Shown piece by piece: positions 63,101 through 63,565 of a stretch of 64,000 bases of DNA; positions within the stretch are counted from its first letter, which is position 1, and every line of letters begins with the position of its first letter. The stretch comes from Linyphia triangularis. Lineage: Eukaryota; Arthropoda; Arachnida; Araneae; Linyphiidae. The position numbers and the translations under genes were made by a program. The DNA lies in the NCBI GenBank assembly GCA_963978545.1, contig OZ021727.1:48273385-48337384 (forward strand), written 5' to 3'. Under the pieces are notes generated by a model. That model was not told the DNA's origin. It saw nothing but the letters and a program-made list of their open reading frames with translations, and did not search any database.

Positions 63101-63565
63101 TCCACATTGTAATTTAAAAGTTACAAAAGTTTGTTAAAAATTTGTATTGAAATTAATTTTACATTTTAGCCCTTTTTATAAGGATTTTGAAATTATAACT
63201 TAAGGTTATTCTTCTATTATCCTCAAAAACTAAAAAAAAGGGGGGGGGGGGTAACATTTTAGTCAATGTGTTCAACGGTTCACGTAAAACTCTGCATAAA
63301 TTAGTTTAACAGAATTTCAGGTATAAATTGATACATATGTAGACCTTTGGTTTAATATATCACTAGGAATTACAATGTTATACAATGCAATATATAATTC
63401 CTAAAATATAGTAAACAATTTAAGTACATCTAAAGTTTCAGCATTATCTATTTGAAATACTGCTTCTTTTCGACCCAACTTTTCCATCTTTTCAAGATAT
63501 TTCATAACCATTTCAAATGTTGTTTGAAAAAGCATGTCCCAAGAAGGCAGCTTAATTTGTTTATC
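3095..63565 (-). CDS. Giant multi-exon gene of repeated phase-0 exons (partial, unknown family)
   Basis: A minus-strand gene assembled here from 55 exons, about 2,100 codons, probably incomplete at both ends. Exons 1-48 all start and end at codon boundaries with GT-AG introns. Most encode one unit of 35-50 residues with an 18-residue core that aligns without gaps between exons: position 2 is Trp or position 3 is Cys, positions 5-6 are often Ile-Phe, positions 13-14 Lys-Arg, positions 17-18 Glu-Ile. The units look helical and highly charged, so an extended alpha-helical or coiled-coil scaffold is inferred. Exons 49-55 change phase consistently (0-1, 1-0, 0-2, 2-2, 2-1, 1-0, 0-2), which supports the chain, and encode a hydrophobic, non-repetitive C-terminal part. 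No signal peptide, membrane segment or known catalytic motif is visible. I do not recognise the family. Kinetochore, centrosome or cytoskeletal scaffolds are possible but not shown. Confidence 0.8.
3321..3454 (-). CDS. Exon 54
   Basis: 134 bases, phase 1 in and 0 out, acceptor TTTTTAG and donor GTAAAA. It includes ASLLERMEGQSISIITNSRF, then a helix ending LAPGKE. Confidence 0.72.
3611..3741 (-). CDS. Exon 53
   Basis: 131 bases, phase 2 in and 1 out, acceptor ATACAG and donor GTAAGT. It includes LPIKCIAPLPCDVDVALYVI followed by a hydrophobic stretch. It is required to bring exons 52 and 54 into one frame. Confidence 0.7.
4018..4164 (-). CDS. Exon 52
   Basis: 147 bases, phase 2 in and 2 out, donor GTAATT. 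It contains GLLEQIRFVMVDLHHQHLFC and a CRKC pair. The acceptor is TTTCAGAG: the first AG would bring a stop codon into frame after exon 51, so the second was chosen. Confidence 0.72.
4673..4779 (-). CDS. Exon 51
   Basis: 107 bases, phase 0 in and 2 out, acceptor TTTCAG and donor GTATTA. It contains NNFTFNHLLDMISTKFDWD. The split Arg codon continues in exon 52. Confidence 0.72.
4942..5021 (-). CDS. Exon 50
   Basis: 80 bases, phase 1 in and 0 out, acceptor TTTTAG and donor GTAATG. It completes Gly, then gives NEFGLVYFEQISKVEKWIFP, an alternating hydrophobic pattern suggestive of beta strands. Confidence 0.73.
5386..5485 (-). CDS. Exon 49: start of C-terminal folded part
   Basis: 100 bases, phase 0 in and 1 out, acceptor TTTCAG and donor GTAAAC. 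It contains IQPDLVAILNTNTSMLMLGS. The split glycine codon is completed by exon 50. Confidence 0.72.
5486..7646. other. Long AT-rich intron, no element recognised
   Basis: Intron 48. It contains A/T tracts and short ATT repeats near 6700. No coding exon or transposon end could be supported. Confidence 0.6.
7647..7751 (-). CDS. Exon 48
   Basis: 35 codons, phase 0-0, donor GTGTGT and acceptor TTATAG. It contains TTTEIEFALQHGISFKTVE followed by a Ser/Thr/Lys linker. It is the last phase 0-0 exon in the series. Confidence 0.73.
7865..8005 (-). CDS. Exon 47
   Basis: 47 codons, phase 0-0, acceptor TGTTTAG and donor GTATAA. It contains MPFIRPYTYALHGVAGHLLK and then a helical YYDEVQSLSK. It looks like the start of a folded C-terminal region. 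Confidence 0.73.
8083..8178 (-). CDS. Exon 46
   Basis: 32 codons, phase 0-0, donor GTAAGT and acceptor TTTCAG. The peptide includes NDEEIFPDIKAFGDYISTFD and is acidic and aromatic, unlike the repeats. Confidence 0.7.
8612..8671 (-). CDS. Exon 45: short linker
   Basis: 20 codons (KARALISTGVTKTSKMSNIE), phase 0-0, acceptor CTTACAG and donor GTTTGT. A hAT-like element fills most of the intron before it. Confidence 0.55.
8886..11185 (-). mobile_element. hAT-like DNA transposon, decayed
   Basis: A 2,300-bp element with terminal inverted repeats TAGGGTGATTAA and TTAATCACCCTA. It is flanked by an 8-bp target-site duplication with one mismatch (TTAAATAT at 8878-8885, TTAAACAT at 11186-11193), as expected for the hAT superfamily. 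Minus-strand coding remnants are broken by stops. One near 9630-9750 reads LKLRFLATLPTAVPNNFF, similar in style to the C-terminal part of hAT transposases. It is presumably inactive and sits inside intron 44. Confidence 0.8.
11549..11749 (-). CDS. Exon 44: long coiled-coil exon
   Basis: 67 codons, phase 0-0, acceptor TTACAG and donor GTAATA. It begins with a repeat-like NLDGIFNAALNFKEEEID, then runs as an uninterrupted charged helix to KNYREHE. It joins the repeat region to the C-terminal part. Confidence 0.78.
11750..13288. other. AT-rich intron without recognised elements
   Basis: Intron 43. It has a short TA repeat near 11890-11920 and scattered A/T tracts. I see no gene or clear transposon. 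Confidence 0.55.
13289..13411 (-). CDS. Exon 43: repeat-like unit lacking Trp
   Basis: 41 codons, phase 0-0, acceptor TTCAAG and donor GTTTGA. The core SLKDIFHDVVELKGTEKY keeps Ile-Phe at 5-6 and Lys 13 of the W class but has no Trp. The tail is Lys/Asp-rich. Confidence 0.72.
14481..14684 (-). CDS. Exon 42: long coiled-coil exon
   Basis: 68 codons, phase 0-0, donor GTAAGT and acceptor TTTTAG. The peptide is a nearly continuous charged helix (for example KQIEDEINLKQKKIENVIM) with no Pro or Gly. This marks a change from short repeat units to long coiled-coil. Confidence 0.78.
15035..15097 (-). CDS. Exon 41: candidate linker with RVxF-like motif
   Basis: 21 codons, phase 0-0, acceptor CAATAG and donor GTAACA. 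It contains SSRKHVKFNEE, where K-H-V-K-F fits the loose RVxF docking pattern for protein phosphatase 1. Such short matches occur by chance, so the motif is only suggestive. Confidence 0.5.
15376..15435 (-). CDS. Exon 40: Ser-rich linker
   Basis: 20 codons, phase 0-0, donor GTGAGT and acceptor TCGTAG. The peptide is TPPSSEKESVHDSKSSSNVE, probably disordered and with many potential phosphorylation sites. Confidence 0.58.
15607..15662. repeat. Poly(A) tracts
   Basis: Two long A runs separated by a short CAAG spacer. Confidence 0.9.
16055..16648. mobile_element. Foldback (long inverted repeat) element
   Basis: Left arm about 16055-16252 and right arm about 16457-16648 are imperfect reverse complements. 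Both outer ends carry CCATGGAA and ATCA-type sequence, and both inner ends carry ACCAAATAA words. A fragment of the same family occurs near 42366-42430. No coding sequence is seen in the 200-bp centre. Confidence 0.7.
16871..17008 (-). CDS. Exon 39: helical unit
   Basis: 46 codons, phase 0-0, acceptor TTTCAG and donor GTAATT. It contains AAKILEEFKDLEQKLTLDQV, a strongly heptad-like helix, after a polar start. Confidence 0.72.
17243..17314 (-). CDS. Exon 38: basic linker
   Basis: 24 codons, phase 0-0, donor GTAAAT and acceptor TTAAAG. It contains ATNSSQTKVKKKECVYE, a likely flexible basic linker. Confidence 0.55.
17563..17628 (-). CDS. Exon 37: short unit
   Basis: 22 codons, phase 0-0, acceptor ATGCAG and donor GTTTTA. 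The peptide PELSYLCEVFHHKSKPHGK resembles the start of a Cys-type unit, then becomes basic and His-rich. Confidence 0.55.
17629..18888. other. Intron segment with no supported feature
   Basis: AT-rich sequence between exon 37 and the LTR element. I see no exon with matching phase and no transposon ends. Confidence 0.5.
18894..19516 (+). repeat. 5' long terminal repeat
   Basis: 623 bp with a palindromic start. AATAAATG near 19351 could serve as a poly(A) signal. Its last 78 bases match 20003-20080. Confidence 0.8.
19934..20002 (+). pseudogene. gag fragment
   Basis: A 23-codon open stretch containing FDQFENIAQLANWNNEEK, a pattern seen in Ty3/gypsy Gag proteins. It is cut off by the deletion joining it to the 3' LTR remnant. 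Confidence 0.6.
20124..20519. mobile_element. Short non-autonomous element, GGGTTCC termini
   Basis: About 395 bp with imperfect terminal inverted repeats GGGGTTCCAA and GGGAACCCTG and many internal TTTAAGGAC words. A relative lies at 35850-36321. It resembles non-autonomous hAT elements, but no clear target duplication was seen. Confidence 0.6.
20666..20821 (-). CDS. Exon 36: basic helical unit
   Basis: 52 codons, phase 0-0, acceptor TTTTTAG and donor GTATCT. It contains MKKLEFERDARRNNIQDD and is rich in Arg, Lys and Asp, suggesting a long charged helix. Confidence 0.75.
21149..21196 (-). CDS. Exon 35: candidate mini-exon
   Basis: 16 codons (FFSPSKVNCSQKSNQE), phase 0-0, acceptor ATTAAAG and donor GTAACA. 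It fits the phase rule and is polar like other mini-exons, but it is short enough that chance cannot be excluded. Confidence 0.42.
21988..22128 (-). CDS. Exon 34: Cys-type repeat unit
   Basis: 47 codons, phase 0-0, acceptor CTTTAG and donor GTAACT. The core EACHKLYCNVLENLKIEI has Cys 3 and Glu-Ile 17-18, and is closest to exon 24. Confidence 0.77.
22224..22401 (-). mobile_element. tRNA-derived SINE, second family
   Basis: Flanked by the 11-bp duplication GTAGATTCTTG at 22213-22223 and 22402-22412. The minus strand begins with a tRNA-like head containing GGGGTTAGCGCTCTGG and GGGTTTGAATCCCGAG. The head differs from the SINEs near 1.5 kb, so this is a different family. Confidence 0.82.
22595..22723 (-). 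CDS. Exon 33: divergent unit
   Basis: 43 codons, phase 0-0, acceptor TTATAG and donor GTATGT. It starts GSMSILLYSPTLEAIVEK. It has a helical second half but no clear Cys or Lys-Arg. Confidence 0.7.
22887..23595 (-). mobile_element. Tigger/pogo-like DNA transposon, truncated
   Basis: Terminal inverted repeats CAGTCAAAACCTGTTAA and TTAATGGGGTTTGTCTG bound about 709 bp. Inside, the minus strand encodes a transposase N-terminus. A much shorter relative is at 47868-48015. Confidence 0.75.
23015..23221 (-). pseudogene. Tigger-type transposase N-terminal fragment
   Basis: About 68 codons starting MSRKQQSLSLEMRQKFLNEI. This resembles the start of the CENP-B/pogo helix-turn-helix region. The frame stops after the DNA-binding part and no DDE catalytic domain follows, so it is a remnant. 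Confidence 0.65.
23698..23835. repeat. Minisatellite of about 26 bp
   Basis: About five tandem copies of a unit like TTAGTTAAAAATGTATTAGTA, with small changes between copies. Confidence 0.85.
24546..24653 (-). CDS. Exon 32: Cys-type repeat unit
   Basis: 36 codons, phase 0-0, acceptor ATGTAG and donor GTAAAG. The core ISCGKHLISCLGKKETEV has Cys 3, Lys 13-14 and Glu-Val 17-18. Confidence 0.76.
24779..24892 (-). CDS. Exon 31: Cys-type repeat unit
   Basis: 38 codons, phase 0-0, donor GTATGT and acceptor TCTAAG. The core SHCKRCLQNGIEERESGV has Cys 3, Lys 4 and Arg 14. It lies 87 bases from exon 30, in a cluster of three closely spaced units. Confidence 0.76.
24980..25099 (-). CDS. Exon 30: Cys-Lys-Arg repeat unit
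   Basis: 40 codons, phase 0-0, acceptor GCTGCAG and donor GTATGC. The core SLCEQVITDVIYKREEEI is a full consensus match. Confidence 0.77.
25565..25687 (-). CDS. Exon 29: Cys-type repeat unit
   Basis: 41 codons, phase 0-0, acceptor TTTCAG and donor GTAAAT. It contains TCEECLKEINYLNNNALNSI and then a Leu-rich helix. The core is shifted or divergent. Confidence 0.73.
25700..26865. other. Intron segment with no supported feature
   Basis: AT-rich and without recognised transposon ends. One good donor near 26105 has an upstream AG 20 bases away, which would break the phase-0 rule, so it was not called. Confidence 0.5.
26866..26964 (-). CDS. Exon 28: Cys-Lys-Arg repeat unit
   Basis: 33 codons, phase 0-0, acceptor TTGCAG and donor GTTAAT. 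The core NSCKETYFSIQEKRKVEL matches exons 18-20 at Cys 3, Lys 4, Lys-Arg 13-14 and Glu 17, although about 9.5 kb away. Confidence 0.78.
27380..27737. mobile_element. DNA element fragment ending in a TA microsatellite
   Basis: A segment GC-richer than its surroundings, ending ATGACCACCCTATATA in a (TA)n tract. GGGTGGTCAT-type termini are common among TA-targeting DNA transposons. The opposite end is not clear. Confidence 0.45.
27991..28043. repeat. Poly(A) tract
   Basis: About 53 consecutive A residues in an intron. Confidence 0.9.
28641..28751 (-). CDS. Exon 27: repeat unit
   Basis: 37 codons, phase 0-0, donor GTAAGC and acceptor TTCCAG. The core QSAMKWRNSFIKILTDEI keeps Glu-Ile at 17-18, with Ala in place of Cys 3. 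Confidence 0.75.
29528..29575 (-). CDS. Exon 26: mini-exon
   Basis: 16 codons (SSSLRARKKYEEAFSK), phase 0-0, acceptor AAACAG and donor GTAGTT. It is charged and helical-looking. Support is from splice sites, phase and position only. Confidence 0.5.
29690..29735 (+). repeat. SINE head fragment
   Basis: GGCCAGCGTAGTGGCTAACG resembles a tRNA box A region, like the start of a SINE. The rest is missing. Confidence 0.4.
30152..30201. repeat. (AT)n and (GA)n microsatellite
   Basis: An AT dinucleotide tract joined to a short GAGAGAGAG run. Confidence 0.9.
30416..30499 (-). CDS. Exon 25: short acidic unit
   Basis: 28 codons, phase 0-0, acceptor ACTTTAG and donor GTTTTA. The peptide contains LQFTEAKRTYFNDLGPELE. 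It has no core motif. Confidence 0.55.
30684..31026 (-). pseudogene. Helitron protein N-terminal fragment
   Basis: The frame starts MPRKKRPSLSKID and is very Arg-rich (for example SQRRRQESVRSRETSERRA), a composition seen near the start of many arthropod Helitron helicases. It runs off the 3' terminus of the element, and no Rep or helicase motifs are present. Confidence 0.65.
30684..31306 (-). mobile_element. Short non-autonomous Helitron
   Basis: Read on the minus strand it begins TCTATATAAATAAAACTGAC and ends CGACGGGCCACGCAGCTAG, followed by host T and preceded by host A, as Helitrons insert between A and T. It is 623 bp and encodes only an N-terminal fragment of a Helitron-type protein. 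Confidence 0.85.
32021..32402. mobile_element. 382-bp TA-flanked MITE
   Basis: Terminal inverted repeats CAGGGTGGCCAC and GTGGCCACTCTG flanked by TA on both sides, consistent with the Tc1/mariner superfamily. TTCCCTGA words recur near both ends. Relatives lie at 45495-45790, 48147-48541 and probably 2790-3030. It sits 42 bp from the donor side of exon 24. Confidence 0.82.
32445..32588 (-). CDS. Exon 24: Cys-type repeat unit
   Basis: 48 codons, phase 0-0, acceptor TTTGTAG and donor GTGATT. The core SICHKYLSESLENVNKEI keeps Cys 3 and Glu-Ile 17-18. The tail is Gly/Asn-rich. A 382-bp transposon ends only 42 bases from its splice donor. Confidence 0.75.
32680..33330. other. Unassigned intron segment, probable repeat
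   Basis: Slightly GC-richer than the neighbouring intron. A plus-strand open frame at 33001-33315 has no motif I recognise and no supporting splice context. It may be part of an element that includes the tandem repeats that follow. Confidence 0.35.
33338..33950. repeat. Tandem repeat, about 130-145 bp unit
   Basis: About 4.5 copies starting near 33341, 33472, 33599, 33742 and 33882. Each contains AAAACTACTTATGTTGAAA, CTATTAGAAGT and TTCAAAAGTCCAATTAGAAG-type words. Confidence 0.85.
34054..34182 (-). CDS. Exon 23: helical repeat unit
   Basis: 43 codons, phase 0-0, acceptor TTACAG and donor GTAGGT. The core RNFITILENDIKIIKSEI is followed by EALHSEVKTFE, a heptad-like stretch. Confidence 0.75.
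34287..34406 (-). CDS. Exon 22: helical repeat unit
   Basis: 40 codons, phase 0-0, acceptor GTGTAG and donor GTAAAG. The core TDFYSKLLSYTQNEIKEI keeps Glu-Ile at positions 17-18 but has lost Lys-Arg. It ends in an acidic Glu run. Confidence 0.75.
34724..34834 (-). CDS. Exon 21: divergent linker unit
   Basis: 37 codons, phase 0-0, acceptor TTTCAG and donor GTCATT. The peptide starts LSSALDEALYNVFGIEPD and continues as a Thr/Lys/Glu-rich stretch without the core. Confidence 0.7.
35388..35522 (-). CDS. Exon 20: Cys-Lys-Arg repeat unit
   Basis: 45 codons, phase 0-0, acceptor GTTCAG and donor GTGCCA. The core STCMKYFLTASEKRNQEI is a full match and is closest to exon 19. A charged tail rich in Glu, Lys and Asp follows. 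Confidence 0.8.
35850..36321. mobile_element. Short non-autonomous element, relative of 20124-20519
   Basis: Begins AGGGTTCATACAGC and ends CAAACCCTG, with the same TTTTTAAGGACCT words inside as the 20.1-kb copy. Confidence 0.55.
36383..36493 (-). CDS. Exon 19: Cys-Lys-Arg repeat unit
   Basis: 37 codons, phase 0-0, donor GTAAGT and acceptor TTTAAAG. The core SSCKHYIEKATSKRNQEI fits the consensus fully and shares KRNQEI with exon 20. Only 76 bases separate it from exon 18. Confidence 0.8.
36570..36698 (-). CDS. Exon 18: Cys-Lys-Arg repeat unit
   Basis: 43 codons, phase 0-0, donor GTAAGT and acceptor TTTAAG. The core ACCKDFFSKAIKKRKFEI is a full match: Cys 3, Lys-Arg 13-14, Glu-Ile 17-18. Confidence 0.8.
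36890..37230. other. GC-richer intron segment, unassigned
   Basis: Probably a retroposon or transposon relic. A plus-strand frame at 36981-37208 shows no recognisable domain. Confidence 0.3.
37335..37692. repeat. Long imperfect inverted repeat
   Basis: Arms about 37335-37519 and 37568-37692 are reverse complements. Each has AAATATTTATTTTAT beside a GC-richer tip (GTGTGGGGTGC, GCGCCCCATGC). The centre is about 50 bp. Probably a foldback transposon. Confidence 0.7.
38174..38302 (-). CDS. Exon 17: repeat unit
   Basis: 43 codons, phase 0-0, acceptor TTCTTAG and donor GTAAAA. It begins IFNIFSSISTILSGALQQRN, with Gln-Arg at positions 13-14. A second helix-like stretch ends HIISNMDTR. Confidence 0.75.
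38463..38600 (-). CDS. Exon 16: repeat unit
   Basis: 46 codons, phase 0-0, acceptor ATTTTAG and donor GTTTGT. The core NDAKSILKTVAVLRKDEL keeps Arg at position 14 and Glu-Leu at 17-18, followed by a charged helix. Confidence 0.75.
39050..40491. mobile_element. Foldback transposon with arms of about 590 bp
   Basis: The left arm (39050 to about 39640) and right arm (about 39905 to 40491) are reverse complements over most of their length, sharing words such as CTAGGGTTG, CCCTATTCTGC, AATACAAAAATAAACTT and GATCTTTTAGC. The central spacer is about 265 bp with a CACACA tract. A plus-strand frame at 39778-40158 lies mainly over the arm and is not taken as a gene. Confidence 0.82.
40635..41176. mobile_element. 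Putative TIR element, AATTCCCACATTTTT ends
   Basis: CAATTCCCACATTTTT near 40640 and AAAAATGTGGGAATTG near 41153 are inverted copies, bounding about 540 bp of GC-richer sequence. No target duplication was established. A plus-strand frame at 40769-40984 shows no known domain. Confidence 0.5.
41271..41393 (-). CDS. Exon 15: Cys-Lys-Arg repeat unit
   Basis: 41 codons, phase 0-0, donor GTGTGT and acceptor TCGAAG. The core NRCTSDCKILIEKRSDNH has Cys at position 3 and Lys-Arg at 13-14. The tail is Lys-rich. Confidence 0.7.
41613..41741 (-). CDS. Exon 14: Lys/Arg-type repeat unit
   Basis: 43 codons, phase 0-0, donor GTAATT. The core EYVDYSMENSIYQRNKQQ keeps Arg at position 14. Two adjacent AG acceptors three bases apart could give 42 or 43 codons. 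Related 5' flank sequence recurs near 43.3 kb and 52.15 kb. Confidence 0.68.
42175..42246 (-). CDS. Exon 13: short candidate unit
   Basis: 24 codons, phase 0-0, with a consensus-like donor GTAAGT and acceptor CTAG. The peptide contains SKVVEMMLSYDNSLSSANQH. It has no core motif and lies beside repeat debris, so it could be a decaying unit. Confidence 0.45.
42255..43180. other. Intron segment with decayed repeat sequence
   Basis: GC-richer than the flanks, with CAGAAATGGCC and GGCCATTTCTG inverted words near 42310-42340 and a fragment of the 16-kb foldback family near 42366-42430. No intact frame is visible. Confidence 0.4.
43260..43440. repeat. Degenerate copies of the exon 14 5' flank
   Basis: Two imperfect copies of the sequence bordering exon 14 on its upstream side (TATTCAGAAAA, CCTTCATAAAACAGAA, GGTATTTATTTTTAT). 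A third piece is at 52139-52200. They look like relics of tandem exon duplication. Confidence 0.5.
43525..44005. repeat. 147-bp tandem repeat inside Helitron, left part
   Basis: Units start near 43525, 43672, 43818 and 43973 with CCACTTCCCACATGGTCACA, then GATTAACCCACTTTAAG and GAGGGATATTCGAAT. The fourth unit is cut by the 7.4-kb element. Confidence 0.88.
44480..44604 (+). other. Possible 5' exon inside the 7.4-kb element
   Basis: A GC-richer stretch containing GATGACGTAGCTAGCGTCAC, then ATGGATTTATGCCTTTTCTG directly before a consensus donor GTAAGT. It may be the start of a spliced transposon gene, but no downstream coding exon was recognised. Confidence 0.3.
45495..45790. mobile_element. 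Truncated copy of the 382-bp MITE family
   Basis: Begins CAGAGTGGCC and shares with 48147-48541 the words CCGATTCTGG, TTCACGAAAATCAG, CCATATTTTGG and GTAGTTTAATGTTGCAGAAT-type sequence. The far end is lost. Confidence 0.6.
46300..47230. other. Interior of the 7.4-kb element, no intact gene
   Basis: GC-richer stretches near 46320-46410 and 46950-47220 with short open frames on both strands, none with a known domain. They may be exons or UTRs of a decayed transposon gene. Confidence 0.35.
47868..48015. mobile_element. 148-bp Tigger-like MITE
   Basis: Termini CAGTCAAACCCCATTAAC and GTTAACAGGGATTGACTG are inverted copies, matching the ends of the element at 22887-23595. Confidence 0.75.
48147..48541. 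mobile_element. Relative of the 382-bp MITE
   Basis: GGCCACAGAACC at one end and TTTTGTGGCC at the other, with a short internal duplication of AATTTTCACGAAAATCAGGG. It is nested in the 7.4-kb element. Confidence 0.68.
48743..48905. mobile_element. 163-bp MITE with exact 38-bp inverted ends
   Basis: The first 38 bases (GGTACTTACGTATTAACGCC onward) are exactly repeated as the reverse complement at the other end. It is flanked by a perfect 7-bp duplication AAATATC (48736-48742 and 48906-48912). The exact match suggests recent insertion. Confidence 0.88.
50792..51100. repeat. 310-nt palindromic hairpin in the 7.4-kb element
   Basis: The two halves, centred on CTCGAG at 50939-50944, are imperfect reverse complements to the ends (CCAATGTT with AACATTGG, GTGTTCACTTTTACC with GGTAAAAGTGAACAC). 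If transcribed it would form one long hairpin. Confidence 0.8.
51416..52134. repeat. 147-bp tandem repeat inside Helitron, right part
   Basis: Continuation of the units seen at 43525-44005, more diverged, each with GGGATAT, CACTT and GATTAACCCACTTTAA-type words, ending at the Helitron 3' terminus. Confidence 0.8.
52408..52518 (-). CDS. Exon 12: basic helical repeat unit
   Basis: 37 codons, phase 0-0, acceptor ATTTTAG and donor GTTTGT. It contains SIKFLRKYYNGAKRYRQNEN and ends in ELESLKDVK. It lies immediately upstream, in gene order, of the 10-kb intron that holds the nested transposons. Confidence 0.72.
52729..52854 (-). CDS. Exon 11: helical repeat unit
   Basis: 42 codons, phase 0-0, acceptor TTTCAG and donor GTATTT. 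It contains AIEVLRKILSNGMDLRLF and is Leu/Ile-rich with heptad-like spacing. Confidence 0.72.
53538..53576 (-). CDS. Exon 10: mini-exon
   Basis: Only 13 codons (ISESKIALVDDIE), phase 0-0, with acceptor TTTATAG and donor GTTTGT. It is the same phase as its neighbours and may be a shortened unit. The assignment rests mainly on splice sites and phase. Confidence 0.5.
53580..53604. repeat. Poly(A) tract beside exon 10
   Basis: A run of about 24 A that on the gene strand is a T-rich polypyrimidine tract just upstream of the exon 10 acceptor. Confidence 0.85.
54662..54778 (-). CDS. Exon 9: basic helical unit
   Basis: 39 codons, phase 0-0, acceptor TTTTTAG and donor GTAATA. The peptide contains TPRDLVKSIKLLKSKGLV, a likely amphipathic helix, but the core motif is not clear. 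Confidence 0.65.
55696..55842 (-). CDS. Exon 8: hybrid W and Lys-Arg repeat unit
   Basis: 49 codons, phase 0-0, acceptor TTTTTAG and donor GTAAGG. The core SWQEIFFAAVERKRKILC has both the SW..IF of the upstream units and the Lys-Arg at positions 13-14 of the downstream units, linking the two classes without gaps. The tail is basic, then polar. Confidence 0.78.
56416..56535 (-). CDS. Candidate small ORF or alternative terminal exon
   Basis: A 39-codon frame starting MMDEAKQIRRMNTYISSRF and ending at TAA, in a GC-richer island inside intron 7. An acceptor (CGTTAG) lies three bases before the first ATG and would join exon 7 in frame, giving an alternative C-terminus. Alternatively, a TATA-like TTTTATAAATA lies about 200 bases upstream. 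No family is recognised. It could also be a transposon relic. Confidence 0.3.
   Translation of the reverse strand: MMDEAKQIRRMNTYISSRFSIISAAIARTVADVGTEYTT
57031..57168 (-). CDS. Exon 7: acidic linker unit
   Basis: 46 codons, phase 0-0, acceptor CTTAG and donor GTTACA. The peptide is rich in Glu, Ser and Asn (starting NFLSSNENEEQRATIETE) and has no clear repeat core, so it is probably a flexible linker. Confidence 0.65.
57792..57893 (-). CDS. Exon 6: W-type repeat unit
   Basis: 34 codons, phase 0-0, donor GTGAGT and acceptor TTGTAG. The core MWKHLFPLAVLVWRKKMS keeps Trp at position 2 and adds Arg at position 14, approaching the Lys-Arg type of later exons. Confidence 0.72.
58206..58450. mobile_element. 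piggyBac-like MITE
   Basis: 245 bp flanked by TTAA at 58202-58205 and 58451-58454, with inverted ends ACCCTTACCTGCC and GCAGGTAAGGAG. TTAA duplication is the piggyBac hallmark. No coding sequence is present. Confidence 0.7.
59261..59386 (-). CDS. Exon 5: divergent W-type unit
   Basis: 42 codons, phase 0-0, strong donor GTATGT and acceptor ATCCAG. It starts EEYSWIDLLPTKDGAKRY, keeping the Ser-Trp pair, but lacks the helix pattern after it. Only 136 bases separate it from exon 4. Confidence 0.7.
59523..59729 (-). CDS. Exon 4: long W-type repeat unit
   Basis: 69 codons, phase 0-0, acceptor TTTAAG and donor GTATGA. The core SWDNMIITVIEEFLKEIE is followed by a longer polar, Asn/Ser/Gly-rich tail that looks disordered. 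It is the longest repeat exon in the gene. Confidence 0.75.
60634..60765 (-). CDS. Exon 3: W-type repeat unit
   Basis: 44 codons, phase 0-0, acceptor AATTTAG and donor GTAAAT. It begins HLPSWDEIFFIMSDYSKH, sharing LPSWD with exon 1, which points to recent duplication of this unit. The tail is polar. Confidence 0.78.
60780..62060. other. Intron 2, no supported feature
   Basis: AT-rich, with a short TA tract near 60950. Open frames near 61233-61497 overlap on both strands and have no motif. Confidence 0.5.
62068..62190 (-). CDS. Exon 2: W-type repeat unit
   Basis: 41 codons, phase 0-0, acceptor TTCCAG and donor GTAAAC. The core reads HWTDIFIEAVEQTIKEMN, with Trp at position 2 and Ile-Phe at 5-6. 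The tail is acidic and ends QEISNQ. Confidence 0.75.
62200..63420. other. Intron 1, probable repeat relics only
   Basis: Contains a GGCC-bearing segment near 62790-62870 with duplicated TAGTAGCCA words and a G-run near 63240. No exon of matching phase was found. Confidence 0.45.
63428..63565 (-). CDS. Exon 1: W-type repeat unit
   Basis: 46 codons, phase 0-0, acceptor TATAG and donor GTACTT. The peptide contains LPSWDMLFQTTFEMVMKYLE, the Trp version of the core, followed by an acidic tail ending NAETLD. It is the most upstream exon visible, so the start codon lies beyond the right edge of the window. Confidence 0.75.
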
